DNA of 64,000 nucleotides from Oryzias latipes (GCF_002234675.1 NC_019879.2:16372464-16436463); one strand, 5' to 3'; positions 1-12,224 are shown, counted from the stretch's first letter. The notes: generated from the letters alone by a model not told the origin. Made by a program: numbers and translations.

Positions 1-184
1 CAATCTGACTGGCTGAGAGTTCCATTAACGCAGCAGCACCTGCTGAGCATGGCTTGAGAGTTGCAGTAACAAACCTGCAACTTCGTTTTGAAAAAATGTG
101 TAGCACAAAGCAGGGACATTGCAGCCATTTACAGAACTTTTTGTTTCTTTTTCCACATAGGTTCAATGATATTGTTCTTATAAA

Positions 185-1435
185 CTACGTAAGTAAGTAA
201 GTGAGTAAGTTTTATTTATATAGCGCCTTTCATAAATAAAATCACAAAGCGCTGAACAATAAAAACAACACAATACAATACAATAAAAACACAGAAACAA
301 TTAAAATGATTTAAAACAAAACTAAATAGAAGAAAATACACGTAGAATAGAGACCAGTCAGCTAAAAACATTTTTGAATAAAAGTGTCTTTAGTTTACTT
401 TTAAAAGCATCAACAGTGTCGGCCACACGAAGGGACAGAGAAGGGCATTCCAGAGTCTGGGGGCCTGGAAAGACCGGTCACCTCTGGTTTTTGTATTTGG
501 TCTTAAAGATCTTTAAAAGATTTTGATCAGAGGATCAGAGGGCATGGCCAGAAGCGTATAGGGACAAACTAAGTGTAATAAGTATTTTGGGGTATGTCCC
601 TTTAAAGCTCTGTAGGTTAAAATGAATATTTTAAAATCAATACGCCCCTTGATCGGGAGCCAGTGCAAAGAGGATTAAATGGGGGTGATGTGTGCCCATT
701 TGTCAGATCCTGTTAAAAGCCTTGCAGCAGGATTTTGGACTAACTGAAGACGGTTAAGAACAGATTTATTAAAACAAGTAAAAAGATAATTACAATAATC
801 TAAGCGAGAAGAAATAAAAGCATGGATAACCATCACTAAGACTGATTTAGATAAAAAGGCCCGCAGTTTGGCTATGTTACGTAAACGGTAAAAACAATTT
901 CTAATTAAAAGTCTGGAATGACAGTCCAGAGACATTGAGTGGTCAAACTAGACACCAAGATTTCTGGTACGGGGCTGGACAGAGGAGCTCAAAGAACCAA
1001 GGTGCCGGGAAATTATTGGGATTGTGTTTTCTGGGGCAATTATTAGTGTTTCAGTCTTTTCTGAGTTTAGCTGAAGACTGTTACTTGTGCACCATGATTC
1101 AACACAGGTAAGGAAATCTAGTAGTTCCGTGAGTTTATGGAGTTCTGAGTCATTGAAGGAGCAGTTGAATATCATCAGCATAGAAGTGGTATGAAACATT
1201 TTTAAAGTTATTCAAAACCTTTCTAAGTGGGCAGATGTACATTAAAAACAACAGTGGACCTAAAACAGATCCCTGAGGCACGCCATGCAGGAGTGGAGAG
1301 GTATCAGAAAGAATCCCATTAATATAAACAGAGAATGTTCTGTTAGTTAAGTAGGAGGCAAACCACTTAAAAACAAATCCAGCAATACCAAACTCACTTT
1401 CTAATCTGTCCAACACAAAGTAAGATTTACCAAAG
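185..1435 (-). mobile_element. L2/CR1-like non-LTR retrotransposon, 5'-truncated
   Basis: The minus strand encodes broken pieces of a reverse transcriptase. A piece at 1416-1210 carries the PQGSVLGPLLF and YADD motifs. Pieces at 1199-948 and 935-675 give the RT thumb and C-terminal region (NSEKTE, SRLDYCNYL, RLQLVQNPAARL). These order correctly but lie in different frames, and a deletion sits near 1200. The 3' end is recognisable: the minus strand reads a GGCGCTATATAAATAAA-type tail followed by short CTTA repeats at 190-212, as in L2-type fish LINEs. It is a dead, 5'-truncated copy with no accessory ORF. Family assignment rests on recognition of the RT and tail and has not been tested by alignment. 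Confidence 0.8.
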
Positions 1436-1734
1436 TAAATGATCCTTCATTTAATTTTTTTCTAGTCTCTAGCACCAGGGACGTTTACGATTTTGATATG
1501 GTATTAAAGTTTAACATATTTGGCTTATTTTGTCACAGTTTTTTCTGGGTGGGTGGGGGGGGGGACAAGAGAAAAAGTTTGAGAACCACTGATATGACAC
1601 AAAAAAGGCACTATATGAAAAGCTTAAGCATTACATATCAATTGCAGTTGATTTTTGAAGGAATATTGAGTTTGGCCCGTGACTTTACTTTACTGCTTAA
1701 TTTTGGCCCACTATGAATTTAAGTGTGACACCCC
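1436..1734. repeat. Unresolved repeat fragments
   Basis: There is no gene here. A G-run at 1551-1564 and phrases typical of hAT-type element ends (AAGTTTGAGAACCACTGA near 1576 and TGACACCCC near 1727) suggest fragments of non-autonomous DNA transposons, but no complete element with paired ends can be delimited. Confidence 0.3.
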
Positions 1735-2440
1735 TTTCTACATAGCGGCAGCTCCAACTATACAGTTCTGAGCCAGGTCTGACGAGGAAAACAAAGATTT
1801 CAAAGGATCATTTGAATCGTTCAAATGGGGCTCAAGTCCAATATGTTTGTTTTCGAGGAAATGATTTTAATTGCGTAGCCTAAAGGGAGGCTACACCAAA
1901 TGATTAATACTTTACCCAGATTTAGCACCAGTTCATAGCTTACAAATGCTATAATTTGAAGCACCTCACTTTTATAATTTCAGAGGACTAGCAAACTAAT
2001 TTCTCTGGACTTGGTCCCTTCTTGAATTAAACAGGGGTGCTGCCATTTTGGATAACTAGTGCTGCCATCTATGGGATTAAGCAAAACCCATGCAAGAGAG
2101 GACCAAGTCCTGGAATTTTGCACTTAATGCATTTTAAATGTCAAGCATAGTCAATACATTACAACGGACTTGGGACTTTTTTGCACATAATCAGATAGCT
2201 TTTCCCTTGAAGACCATACAACATTTAATATCTCTATTTTGAACAATTGTGGACTTGGGCCCCTTTTGAACTAACCGATTCATTTGTCTGCTAGTGGATG
2301 CATAAAAATGGAGTAGAACAAAAAACTTGTGGCCTGCCAATTACAGATTTTACGTAACAACTACATGCTTTTAACAACTGCACTTTTTCATCTGCTCCTG
2401 ATTCACAGTCATTTGAATAAAGAAATACTCAAAAATAGAA
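1735..2440 (+). repeat. MITE-like family, copy 1 (degenerate)
   Basis: Two blocks (about 1741-1830 and 2281-2440) resemble the better preserved copies at 21.6-22.3 kb and 25.1-25.5 kb. Shared features are GAGCCAG..TCTGACGAGGAAAACAAAG, then ATGCATAAAAATGGAGTAG, then CTGATTCACAG..ATTTGAATAAAGAAATACTCA. The middle, about 1830-2280, shows no similarity that I can recognise. No coding capacity is seen. Confidence 0.5.
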
Positions 2441-3268
2441 TTTTAATCTTATTTTTTTCATGTATTTCCTTCAGAAACAGAAATTAACAAAGCAGCAAAT
2501 GGCCATGTTTGCAGAGCAGTTCAGTTTTATTATTTTGAGTGTGCGTCCATGAGAGCGATGAGCCAGTGTTTTGTGTTTATATTAGGGTAAAATATCTTTG
2601 TTTATGGGTGTGGACATTATCTGCTAACTTAAGTTAAGCAAGTTTTGGTTAGAAGTTTATTGGCTTTATTTAGCTCCTATAGTTAATATCACAAGTTTTT
2701 TGGGTATAATCTTTTGAGTATTAATGCTATAGAGGTTTGTGCAGATATAACAGGCTAAGTTGTTATTATTAAGACCTTTTATTTTGGGTTTGGTTATTGA
2801 ATTTAGTTTATTATAATTGTATTATTTGTTTTCTTTATTCTGTTTTAGAACCACACACAAACAGAAAAATACTAATATGCAAGACTGTAAATCCGAATCC
2901 AGATTAAAGAAGAAACAGAAAAAGGTAATCATCTGGTCTGTCATTGCTAGGGGAGTATATACACACTTGACCAGTGTGCTCTCTGGGATCATCCACATCC
3001 AGAACCCATAGTAGAGACTGAAGTCTTCAGTACACAGTGTTTAAAACATTATTTTTTGACGATTAACACTAGACTTATAAAAATCCAACACTATGTTAAA
3101 AAAGTTGGAACAACACTTTTTGTAGTTAACTATAAATCATTTGACACCGTCAAGAGTTGATTTGTCCCTTAAAACTCATCAGATGCGTTATCAGCATGGT
3201 ATATTTGTAGCTAATTTTTTATTACTCTTTTAGAAGACAGAGGTGTTGCATTCAGGTTTGTTTCATAC
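2441..3268. other. AT-rich non-coding stretch, presumed CYP27 intron 3
   Basis: No exon, RNA gene or clear repeat is visible. It follows the donor site of CYP27 coding exon 3 on the minus strand, so it is presumably part of intron 3 of that gene. I could not find a fourth exon here or in positions 1-185. Confidence 0.4.
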
Positions 3269-4900
3269 CTTCCAGGGAGAACAAGTAAAGCTCATTGCCA
3301 ATGTTGGGTACAAGGTCTCCTGTTGGGCTGCCCTGGCGCAGAAAGTTAATCCGTTTGATGAAGTCTGTTACCACGGCATTAAAAACCCCATCATACTGAG
3401 CTGAGTCCTTTGGAGAAAGCATGCGCTTGTTCAGCACGGTTCTCAGGTCGTACCACTTTTTCCCTTCCCTAAAAGCATGAAACAAGTGGAAGCACAACAA
3501 ACAAAAAACATTTAAAAAAAAAACATTTGAAAAGTCAAAATTGGAGACTGAAGACTCGACAGTAGAATGAAAGATATTGACAAAGTGGATGATTAAAAAT
3601 CCAAATGGGAAGGATTTGATGTAAAATTAGACAGATTTGGTGTTTTAAATGGTATTAAAACCCTACTTTTCTATTGAGTTTCAGTTAAATAAAAATATAT
3701 ATATTTATATGTATACTGTATATATGAATTATTTGGATGTTTTTTTTTTCTAAGCTCTTGGTCAGGGTATTTCACTAATAAGAACTTTTTTTCTGGAAAA
3801 CTTGAAATAAATCTACATTTAATGTTGATGACAGGATAAGATAAATTCTTAGGAATTAAAATGGTAGAGAAGAGTTCCTTACTCTGTGAAAGGCCCATAG
3901 CCTAATCCCCGTATGTCGCGGAACTCTGTCCACAGGGTCATGTCTCCTCTGCAAGGAAACTTCTCATCCTTCCTCATGAGCTCCTCCAGCAGCTTAGCGG
4001 TGTTCACAGACACTGCCTTTAAGCCATTCAAGTATATGGGCCCATATCTCTGCTTCTCATAGAGCTGATGGAGGACAAAAGGACCAGTTTAGCTGTGAAG
4101 CCCCTGCGTAAGGCCTGTGAGAATACATAATTAATTGCTGTGCTTTTCAAAATTGCAAGCAAAGTAATGGTTTAAACTCAGCTGAGACCAGCAGTTATCT
4201 GGAGGTTAGTATACAAACAAAGATAAGACTTCTAGCATAGCACACTAGTCACTGAGTGATAAATGTTATTATGGCATCCAACTCTAAATAAAACACTACA
4301 CTTTATTTTAGGTACAAACTGATACCTTTCTAGAGCATTTGGTGGAAAAATGCAGGATAAATTAGTTATGCTCTATTACTGGAGGAAAATTGAAAAATCC
4401 CAACACCCAAGTCTGCAAATAATTGATTATAATTTCAACCGAGCGACCAAATGCTTGTCTGGAATGCATTTAACAAATTTTGGATGCAGAGGAACTAAAA
4501 CCAGGATCTCTGTTCTTTTCTTCCACTGAACATTTCTGTCTAAGGAACCCAAAGATCAGGAGGATCAGCAAACTGCAACCTGGCATACCTGTAGCTCATG
4601 CATACGGTTATAAAAACCCTGAAACACAAGCCTGTAAAGCATTTCCAGGAGGCTGACACGGGGTAGGTCGTCTATTGTCCGAGGCTGATCTTGAAAAGCA
4701 GAAACAGCCCCCGAGGCAGAAGAAGTCCTTCCTAAGCCCCTGAAGCAAACAGGAGCCTTGAAGACAGAGCCTGACAGCAGTCTACCGCCATTCCGAGGCA
4801 CTGATTTAGAGGAGAGCCACGCAGCCATTGCAAGAGTAAAATAGAAAGTAAACAGGATTCCTGTTGCAAGCAAGAGACTTGTTGAACAGGGAGGGGCCAT
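3269..4900 (-). CDS. cyp27a: CYP27-family mitochondrial cytochrome P450 (exons 1-3 only)
   Basis: Three consecutive coding exons on the minus strand: 4900-4589 (312 nt), 4064-3883 (182 nt) and 3468-3269 (200 nt). All have GT-AG borders and keep frame (ELQ|LYEK, then FTE|EGKKW). They encode the first roughly 231 residues: a hydrophobic N-terminal targeting/presequence region (residues about 7-28), then QLYEKQRYGPIY, LLEELMRKDEKFPCR, RDIRGLGYGPFTEEGKKW and the exon 3 helix region ending NELYLFSLE. CYP27 enzymes are inner-mitochondrial-membrane monooxygenases that hydroxylate sterol or vitamin D-type substrates using adrenodoxin. The heme-binding Cys region and the I-helix are not in the window; the remaining exons should lie left of position 1. 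Synteny with human 2q35 favours CYP27A over CYP27B or CYP27C. The start at 4900 is the first in-frame ATG, just before the hydrophobic stretch. Confidence 0.88.
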
Positions 4901-5930
4901 TTCCCATGGATTTTAACCCTTCCAGGTAATTTTCCCAAGATTTCACTACATGTCTTTAAGGATTTACGTTTAACTAAAATATGTCAAGATATTTTGTCCA
5001 TCAAGAAAAGAATGACTCTTTTTTTCTTTTGTGTTCACCTAAAATGTTCTGAGGACAAGAACATTTATATTCTTATAAAAAATGTTTGTTTTGGGAAATT
5101 AAATATAAAGGACTATTTGGATTCTAAGTCCTTAGCCTTTGTGTTAAGACTGTCGACCACTAATCCCAAAACAATGCTTCTGCTTATTTTCTGCATTATG
5201 TAACTTTGGGAGGCTGGCGATAAAAAGGTTCGATGTTGCAATTAAAATAAAACATAGACCAGGTTACGTAAACAGATAAAGTTTGTGGAAACTGTTGCGG
5301 CCAAGTTGTTTTACAGCAAAACAGATGTAGATTTGACTCAAACTATGAGGAGTTACATCAAAAGAGCATTACATGTACTTATTCTTTTTAATATTGAAAA
5401 AAAATAACAATATTGCAGAAAATGCCTAACTCGGATCAATAAACAAGGAGGAATAAATTAATATAAAACCATGCAAAATATGAAAGAAATTGCAATAGTA
5501 GCCCTTTATCGTTCTTTATCATTTGCCATTTTAATGCAGTCAAATTACAAATTTGATAATCCTAAAGTGATTAATTTTCAGAGTTTATGTTCTGAATGAA
5601 TAATTCTGACAGGGAAGTTGTTAAGGCTCATATTTCAAAAATGGGACATGGTGGTATTTTCCATTTGGGACAAGTGCTTACATGTAAGGACATTTTCATG
5701 CAGTTGTAAAATTCATTATCTTGTGTTTGATTTATGCATGCTTTTTGCAAAGGTAACAGCTAAAAATGTACTTTTTTTAAGTGGGCCAGTTGTTAGAAAA
5801 AACAACATGTAACGTTATTTTGTTTGTTTAGTTGACTGAATGACAAACAGAACAAAATGTCCTCTCTTTTATTGGATTTTTAACCCTTTTTAACAGAAAT
5901 CGACAAACAAAGATGCTTAGAGCATTTAAG
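4901..5930. other. Upstream flank of the CYP27 gene, no gene seen
   Basis: AT-rich non-coding DNA upstream of the CYP27 start codon. It presumably holds that gene's promoter and 5' UTR, but no convincing TATA box, exon or repeat could be delimited. Confidence 0.3.
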
Positions 5931-5944
5931 GATAAAGAAAAAAA

Positions 5945-6240
5945 ACCGAGGGGAGGCGGGGCGATGACGTCACTGCTTTCTCCGTGTGTCCGGCCGCTGA
6001 CACACACACCAGGAGCAGACTGTGTTAGCGGCAGAGAAGACGGCTTCGAGTTGGTTGTGAACTTCAGATGAGTTTCCACAGCTTCTCAGGACTACATAGC
6101 AGCATGTCCGCCTTCTGCGGTCCTCCTCCTGACGCACCGCGGACAAGCTTTGTTCTTCGGACCGCCAGCTGCCTTCGCATAGCGGAGCGTGAAGCTCCCG
6201 ATGATCGCTGAAGGCGGAAATGCTGCTGCGATCTGAGAAA
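5945..6240. promoter_or_regulatory. GC-rich promoter-like island with GC box and CRE
   Basis: A CpG-containing island stands out from its AT-rich surroundings. It carries an Sp1-type GC box, GGCGGGGC (5955-5962), followed two bases later by a perfect palindromic cAMP response element, TGACGTCA (5965-5972). GC-rich sequence continues to about 6240. A short plus-strand ORF (ATG at 6104, 35 codons) and a minus-strand ORF (6316-6092, 74 codons) overlap the island, and neither resembles a known protein. It may be the distal promoter of the CYP27 gene (about 1 kb away) or the remnant promoter/first exon of a gene cut off by the adjoining L1. Motifs are seen directly; function is inferred. Confidence 0.5.
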
Positions 6241-6316
6241 CCATCATATGAATTTGTGTTTCCAGTGGTGTCCAGAACAAAATAAAAACTGATGTAATTC
6301 CCACATATCTACACAT

Positions 6317-9300
6317 TTATTTGGAGCTTCGCGCTGAATTTGCTGTTCTAATTCTAGATTCTAATTCTTTAATTATTAAAGGGAAAAAAAGTTGTGATGA
6401 AGAAAACTTTGATTTGTGAATATGAAATTTACCAAATATTATAATTAGATTAATTGCCAATTTTACGTTTGATCTTATATTTTTTTCGTGTAGGCCATAT
6501 ATGATATGTTCAAATTTCATCTGATATTGTGAGTCTAATTTGTAATTTAGAAAACGTGCACAATCTTTCCAAAGTTTTTTAGTAGTATTACAGTTCCAAA
6601 ACAGGTGACTGATTGTTTCTGGGTGTTCTTTACAAAAGGTACAGTTGGGGTCAATAGTCTTCTTATATCTGAGCATGTATTGATTAGTGGGATAGATTCT
6701 ATGTAGGAGTTTGTAGGAGACGTCTCTCATCTTGTTATTAATTAATAATTTCTGATGCAGGGTCCAAACATTTTTCCAGGGCAAGTCAGGAATAAATTTT
6801 CTCCAATAAAAAACAGCAGAGGGAACAGAAATAACATTTTGCTAAAACAGGGCACGTATGATCTTGTTATTTTTTCTGGCACAGTTGAAATAGGATTTTC
6901 CAATAGTGGTGTCACTTAGAGATATGAAGGGAATATTTGCATCAAGTACAGTATTTTTAAAGAGTTCACAGATTTCATTAGTGACAGCATCAAAAACAAT
7001 GGCATACTCTTTAGGAGGAACAGCAAGGTTGTATTTAAGGTTAAATTCTTCATATCTAAGTAATTGACCATTGTGGTTAAAGAGCTGACCCACCAGTAGG
7101 ATATTATTGTCAAACCAATTATTGTTAAATAAAGATTTGTTCTTGTAAAGGATATATCTGTTATTCCAAATAAAAAACTTATGAGGGGAAAAATTGTGTT
7201 TTAATAGATAAGTGCCCATGAAAGAAGAGTTTGTCTGTGAAAAGCAGAAAGTTTCACTGGGATTTTGTCGATATTATAGTCACAAAGCAGAAGAAAATGG
7301 AGACCACCTACTTTAGCAAACATGTGATGAGGGAAAATATTCCAAATGGAGAGTGGATTTTTTAAATATGACTTAATCCAGTTTATTTTAAAAGTATTAT
7401 TTAAAGTAGTAAAATCAAGAAAATTTAGGCCACCTTTTTCATAGGAGTTCATTAATACAGATTTTTTTAAATAATGAACACGGATTTTCCAGATGAAGTT
7501 TAGCAGCATTTGGTCAATAGATTTAAGAGTCTGATTGTCCAGGTGCAGAGAAAGAGCAGAATAAGTTAGTCTAGAAATCCCTTCTGCTTTGCTTTTCATT
7601 TTCTGAAAGAGGAGAATCACAGAGATCCCGTTCAGAGGCCTGGATTTGTTGTAGATTATAGTTTAGGAAGTGATCAGGATCTTCGCTGGGTTCAAAGGCA
7701 TACAGTTTACTGTAGAACAGGCTAATGTAATTTGCAATCATTTTGGGATCAAATGTAATCTGGCCTTCAATGTTTAACTGCTTTAGTGTATTTGTCTTGG
7801 AACGACGTTTCTCCAATTGAAAAAAATAAGAGGAATTATTTTCACCCTCTTCTAACCATTTCAGCCTTGATCTTACAAAGGCTCCTTCAGCTCTGTTCTC
7901 ATAAATACTGTCTAATTCTTTTTGTAATAATGCCAAATTTATTTTATCATCATCTGATAACTCTGCAGGATTTCTTTTTGAAATTGTCATAATGTCATTG
8001 ATAATTTGGCTTTCTTTAGCCTTTTTAGTTTTATTTAGTTTTGAACTAAGCTTTCTAAGAAAATTAGTGATTTCAAATTTAAAAAGTTCCCAGTTTTTAC
8101 TGTAACAGTTTTCTTCTTTTGCTAGATTATAAAAGTAAGAAATGAATTCAGAAACCTTTTGTTGTACTATGTCTATCTTAAGCAGTGAGTTATTTAACAT
8201 CCAGTATGCTTTCTTATTTTGGGATCTAGTTTTGGATAATTTAATAGAAATGTAAATTGCTTTATGATCTGTTAGTGGAGAAAGAAGAATATTTACTTCA
8301 ATATCATCTGTACTTAGACAATCAGACACCAGCTAGTAATCTATGCGAGATTGTTTGGATCGATCATTATTACTCCAAGTGAAAACACAATCTGATGGGA
8401 ATTTTTCTCTCCAGACATCTTTCAAGTTATATTTCTGCATGAATGAATGTAAGGGACTATCAGAAGAAAGAGCACGTGGTGGCCATTTGTCCAGCTGATT
8501 ATTTAAAGCTATATTAAAATCCCCTCCTATTATAATAATTGCATCAGGAAATTTGTTTAGACAAAAAATTACACCATTTTCAATCAAAGAAAGGAGCTCA
8601 ACGTTTTCAAGTTTGGAGTTGTAACCATATATGTTAATAGTAATAAAGATCTTAATTTGAGTGGATATTATCAGAAAAGCATAATGACCCTGACTGTCAC
8701 ATTTGCTCATAAGAATGTCACCCTCAAATGTATTTTTAACTGTGAGAGTTCCAGCTAAATGCTGACTACCATGTGATGGATATGAACTTTCACCCCATTG
8801 AGATTTCCAGAGGTTTATATCATTACTGGTAGAATGTGATTCTTGAAAAAAAAAAGTCTGTTTTCAATTGTTTAGCGAATAGAAACAGCGCTTTACGTTT
8901 TATGGCATTTCTTAATCCCCTGACATTTAAAGAACCTAAAGATAAAGACAAGATTTAAAATAAAAAAGAGAGAGAAAATAAATCTGAGTAAATAGGAGTG
9001 TTGTTACTTTCAATCTGTGCGCCAAATTGCACGTAGAGTGGGGAAAAAAATATTTTAAATAACCTTTACGCCACTTTGAAGAATTAAATTAAAATATACA
9101 AAAAAAAAGAGCAAATATATCTCACATTCAGAACTTGCTTTAGCTGCCAACCTGGATTTAAGACAAATAAAAACTTATTATTATAACATCTCAATGTAAT
9201 TAACTGTAAACATGGCTTAAAGAAATAAACGGCAGAACACGTGAGATCAGAACAGAATGAGTGTTTTCCTCAAGACTTTAACAGCAGAAGCTGCTCAGGA

Positions 9301-10375
9301 TGCAGTCATTTCTGAGGGTCTGAGTTCTCAGGAGGACCCACTTCTTTACCGTTAATATAAGCTCGGGCCCCCACATAGTAGGCGATTTTCCCTTCTTTTC
9401 TTGCTGCTTGTATTAAGGGCCAAAGCGCTGCTCTGGTGTCCCGGTCCGCTGGGCACAGGTCCTCCGTGAAGCGGAGATGACGCTCCTTCAGGATGGGATT
9501 GTTTTTTGCGGCTTTCCACACGGCATCTCTGTAGGTTCTGGATGAAAACTGGAGAATGATCCCTCTGGGCTTCCTCTCGTTTTCTTTCAGCTTTCCCAAA
9601 CGGTGCACAGTGTCGATCACATCTGGAACCTTCTGTTTTCCCTCCGGGAAAATCATTTGACAAATATTGATGGTTTCTCTTCTCAAATCTTCTCTGGACA
9701 CTGTTTCTGGTACACCATATAATTTTAAATTCCAGCGTCTTGAGTAGCGTTCAGATTCCAGGAGTCTTTCCTGCAGCCGCAGAACAGTAGCTTCATCTCT
9801 GTTTGTTTTCTTTTCAACTATGTCCATTCTTGTCTTCACATCTTTTATTTCTTCAAAAGCAAAGTCAACGGATTTTTTTAGGCACTCAATTTTGAGCGAA
9901 TTGTCATTGATTAATTTCTCCATGGCGTTAAAGCGGATGTTAATAAGGCTTGAAAGAACATCAATAACATCGTTGTTACCAGCGCTGCTGCTTCTTCCCT
10001 CACCTTGCGGTGTTGCCAGTATTGCTTTTTTTTTAAAGCTGGCTCTTTACATGGGGTCCCTTCAGCTGAAATAGGCAGGGGTGGAAAATCTTCTTCATCC
10101 GGGATGATCATGTCTTGTTCAGGATTTGTCCTCTGAGTATAGTCGTGTCCTGCACCACTAACGGCACCGCTGCTGTTAGTGTTGTTAGCCATGGCTTTGC
10201 TCTCTTTAGAGGTTCTTTTCCGCTCTCGAGATGGCATTGGACAGCAAAATTGTTTCCTTTTTGGTTACAGCAAGAAATGTGCAAGTAGCGTCTAATTAGT
10301 AGTTTTCCGCAGTATTTTTCAAAGTTAGGCGCAACAGGTTGAAAAGTAGCGTCTGCTCAAGCCGCCATCTTGGTC
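6317..10375 (-). mobile_element. L1-type LINE, decayed, RT domain deleted
   Basis: The element is read on the minus strand. The 5' end carries AAGATGGCGGC (near 10372-10362), the start typical of L1 5' UTRs. ORF1 starts at 10237 and is broken by a frameshift around 9960-10030. Its second part (9923-9306, 205 aa) has a coiled coil, the [17 protein letters not shown] signature and an RRM-like/C-terminal region. ORF2 starts near 8950 ([17 protein letters not shown]). Its endonuclease is readable to 7620 (GGDFN, SRIDY) with one in-frame stop at 8330-8332. The next recognisable block (7620-6317) is already the ORF2 C-terminal region, split across three frames, so the catalytic RT core (YADD) has been removed by a deletion near 7620-7570. 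The copy is dead. No poly(A) tail or convincing target duplication was found. Confidence 0.85.
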
Positions 10376-10405
10376 AGCTCCCCATGCCTTTTCATTCACC
10401 TAACC

Positions 10406-11774
10406 CAGGGGTCGGCAACCCATCGTTTCGGAGCCACATGTGGCTCTTTCATCCTTCTGTTGTGGCTCCCTGTGACTTTGGAAAATAATGAGTATTTTAT
10501 AATAATTAAATTTTATTTTAGTTTGTTCAATTTTCATGGCATTTCAAAGGTGCTGCTGGCTCCGTATGAAGCGCGAGCCACGTAAAAAACAGCTTCCTTA
10601 ATGATCTCGTATTTATCGGGCGAGACCTGCAGAGCTGATAGCAGGGAGAGGCACGCGGGGCGGCTTCAATAAACACTCCGATCTTCTGCCGGGAACTTGA
10701 CGTACCGCGGGGCAGAGACCAACTCGCTGATGACAGACTGAGAGTTCGCGCCAGTGTTGCCAGATAGAGTCACAGTTTTCCAGCCCAAAAGTCATCTGAA
10801 AACCGCCAGACCCAGCCAAAAACCGCCCAACACAAGTTTTGATTATGTTTTTTTCCCGTACTGGACTGATAAAATGAAAAAAATTTCTAAATAAAAGATC
10901 GTTCAGACTAATAATAAAATGTGTACAATATTGAATATTTCTTCAGCGGAGCGCCTTCTTCCATTCATTTTCTTAACCCGCTCCATCCCGCTATAACCTG
11001 CGTCCGGCTCTTTCATCCTTGTGGAGCGCCCCGACTACCGTATTTTGCGCTCTCTGTGTAGGACACACTGAGGAGCGCGGGGGAAACAACTCTCAGCTGC
11101 AGAGGATGTGAACAGGTGAACAGGTAGAGAGGAAAAGCAGGTAAAGAGGCGGGGGAGGGGCTTTGGCTTCAAACTCTGTCAGAGAGATGGAAACACGGGC
11201 GTCAGATTCAGACGCAGCTTTCCCTGCGGGAGTTGAAGCAGAGACCTTCCCTGGGATGATTTTATAAACTCAAACATGGAAACATGATTACCAAGTAGAA
11301 CTCTTCAAAATAATAAACCTGATCTCTCCACATTCTCAGTGTCTACCATGCATTGATAAACACATCGCTCCATGCAGCGATCAGACCAGAACTAGTAGCT
11401 CCTCCCACACGCGGCCGCGGTATCATCCTTTAAAGAACATAATGTGCATTTGCAGCGACGTATGCTTCAGACTATGTCCGATTGGCCAATCTACATGTCA
11501 ATCAAGTCCCTTACTTCTCAGTGAGGATTTTGATTGGCTGGTGGATTTTAAAGAAGTACTTTTTTTTTTTTAAATCTTTTCTGGCCCGCGATCTACACTC
11601 ATGTCATTGAAGGTCGACCGGTAGATCGCGATCGACGTAATGAGCACCTTTGAATAATATATACATGCATAATATATATAATGATGTCAAAACGGGTTGT
11701 GGCTCCGGGTGCTTTCTTTTTTATTAGGGGCGGTCCCAAATGGCTCTTTGAGTAAAAAAGGTTGCCGACCCCTG
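10406..11774. mobile_element. hAT-superfamily element with perfect 8-bp TSD
   Basis: The left end CAGGGGTCGGCAACC (10406-10420) and right end GGTTGCCGACCCCTG (11760-11774) are perfect 15-bp inverted repeats. They are flanked by identical 8-bp direct repeats ACCTAACC at 10398-10405 and 11775-11782, the hAT signature. GTGGCTC motifs (GGCTCTTT) follow just inside both ends. At 1369 bp it is too short for a full transposase, although broken coding-like pieces are visible around 10560-10820. Near 11580-11650 it contains a GATCTACAC../GTAGATCGCGATCGACG segment that looks like part of another hAT-type repeat, so the element may be chimeric. Confidence 0.9.
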
Positions 11775-11782
11775 ACCTAACC

Positions 11783-12224
11783 TGAGGTTCATTTGTCTGA
11801 TTACGTCATGAACCTGTCATCCGAACACCAATGCGGAAGTAAACAGTGTTACATACGCCCCCTCCTGCAGATGTAATGTCCCGTTTCAGCACAAGACAAT
11901 AAAGAGGAATGAAAATTGCCATAAAAGTGCTCCTCCTTTTGTGTGACGGAAGCGTCACACAGACGTAGAGATCTTGTCTTTGGTGGAGGAAGAAAGGATT
12001 CAAGCGAACAGCTAGCTGCAGGATGGCTTCATCGAGCTGCAGAGATCCTGCAAACCAACCATCAATAAATAAAACTTTAATGAATCGTAAATAAAAAAAG
12101 AGCTTCCAGACATCTGGAACGTTATCAATAAACATTCAGCTCATCTGTTCAACAATCTTTAGTCGGTCTTCTCTGCGGCTGCACGGCGTTCACCTGCTGC
12201 TCTGCATGTTCACTTCCACTGTAA
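11783..12224. other. Intergenic stretch with a weak ORF
   Basis: A 109-codon minus-strand ORF (12135-11806; central segment LQLDEAILQLAVRLNPFF) is open, but I do not recognise the product. Given the transposon-rich surroundings it could be the remains of a transposon-encoded protein. No splice context or promoter is visible. Confidence 0.25.

Noticed and set aside
6191-10385. Possible target duplication of the large L1 (AGCTCCC-ATG at about 6193 and about 10376)
   Set aside because: Only about 10 bases with a mismatch, no poly(A) next to the left copy, and the left copy lies over 100 bp from the last ORF2 codon. Chance cannot be excluded.
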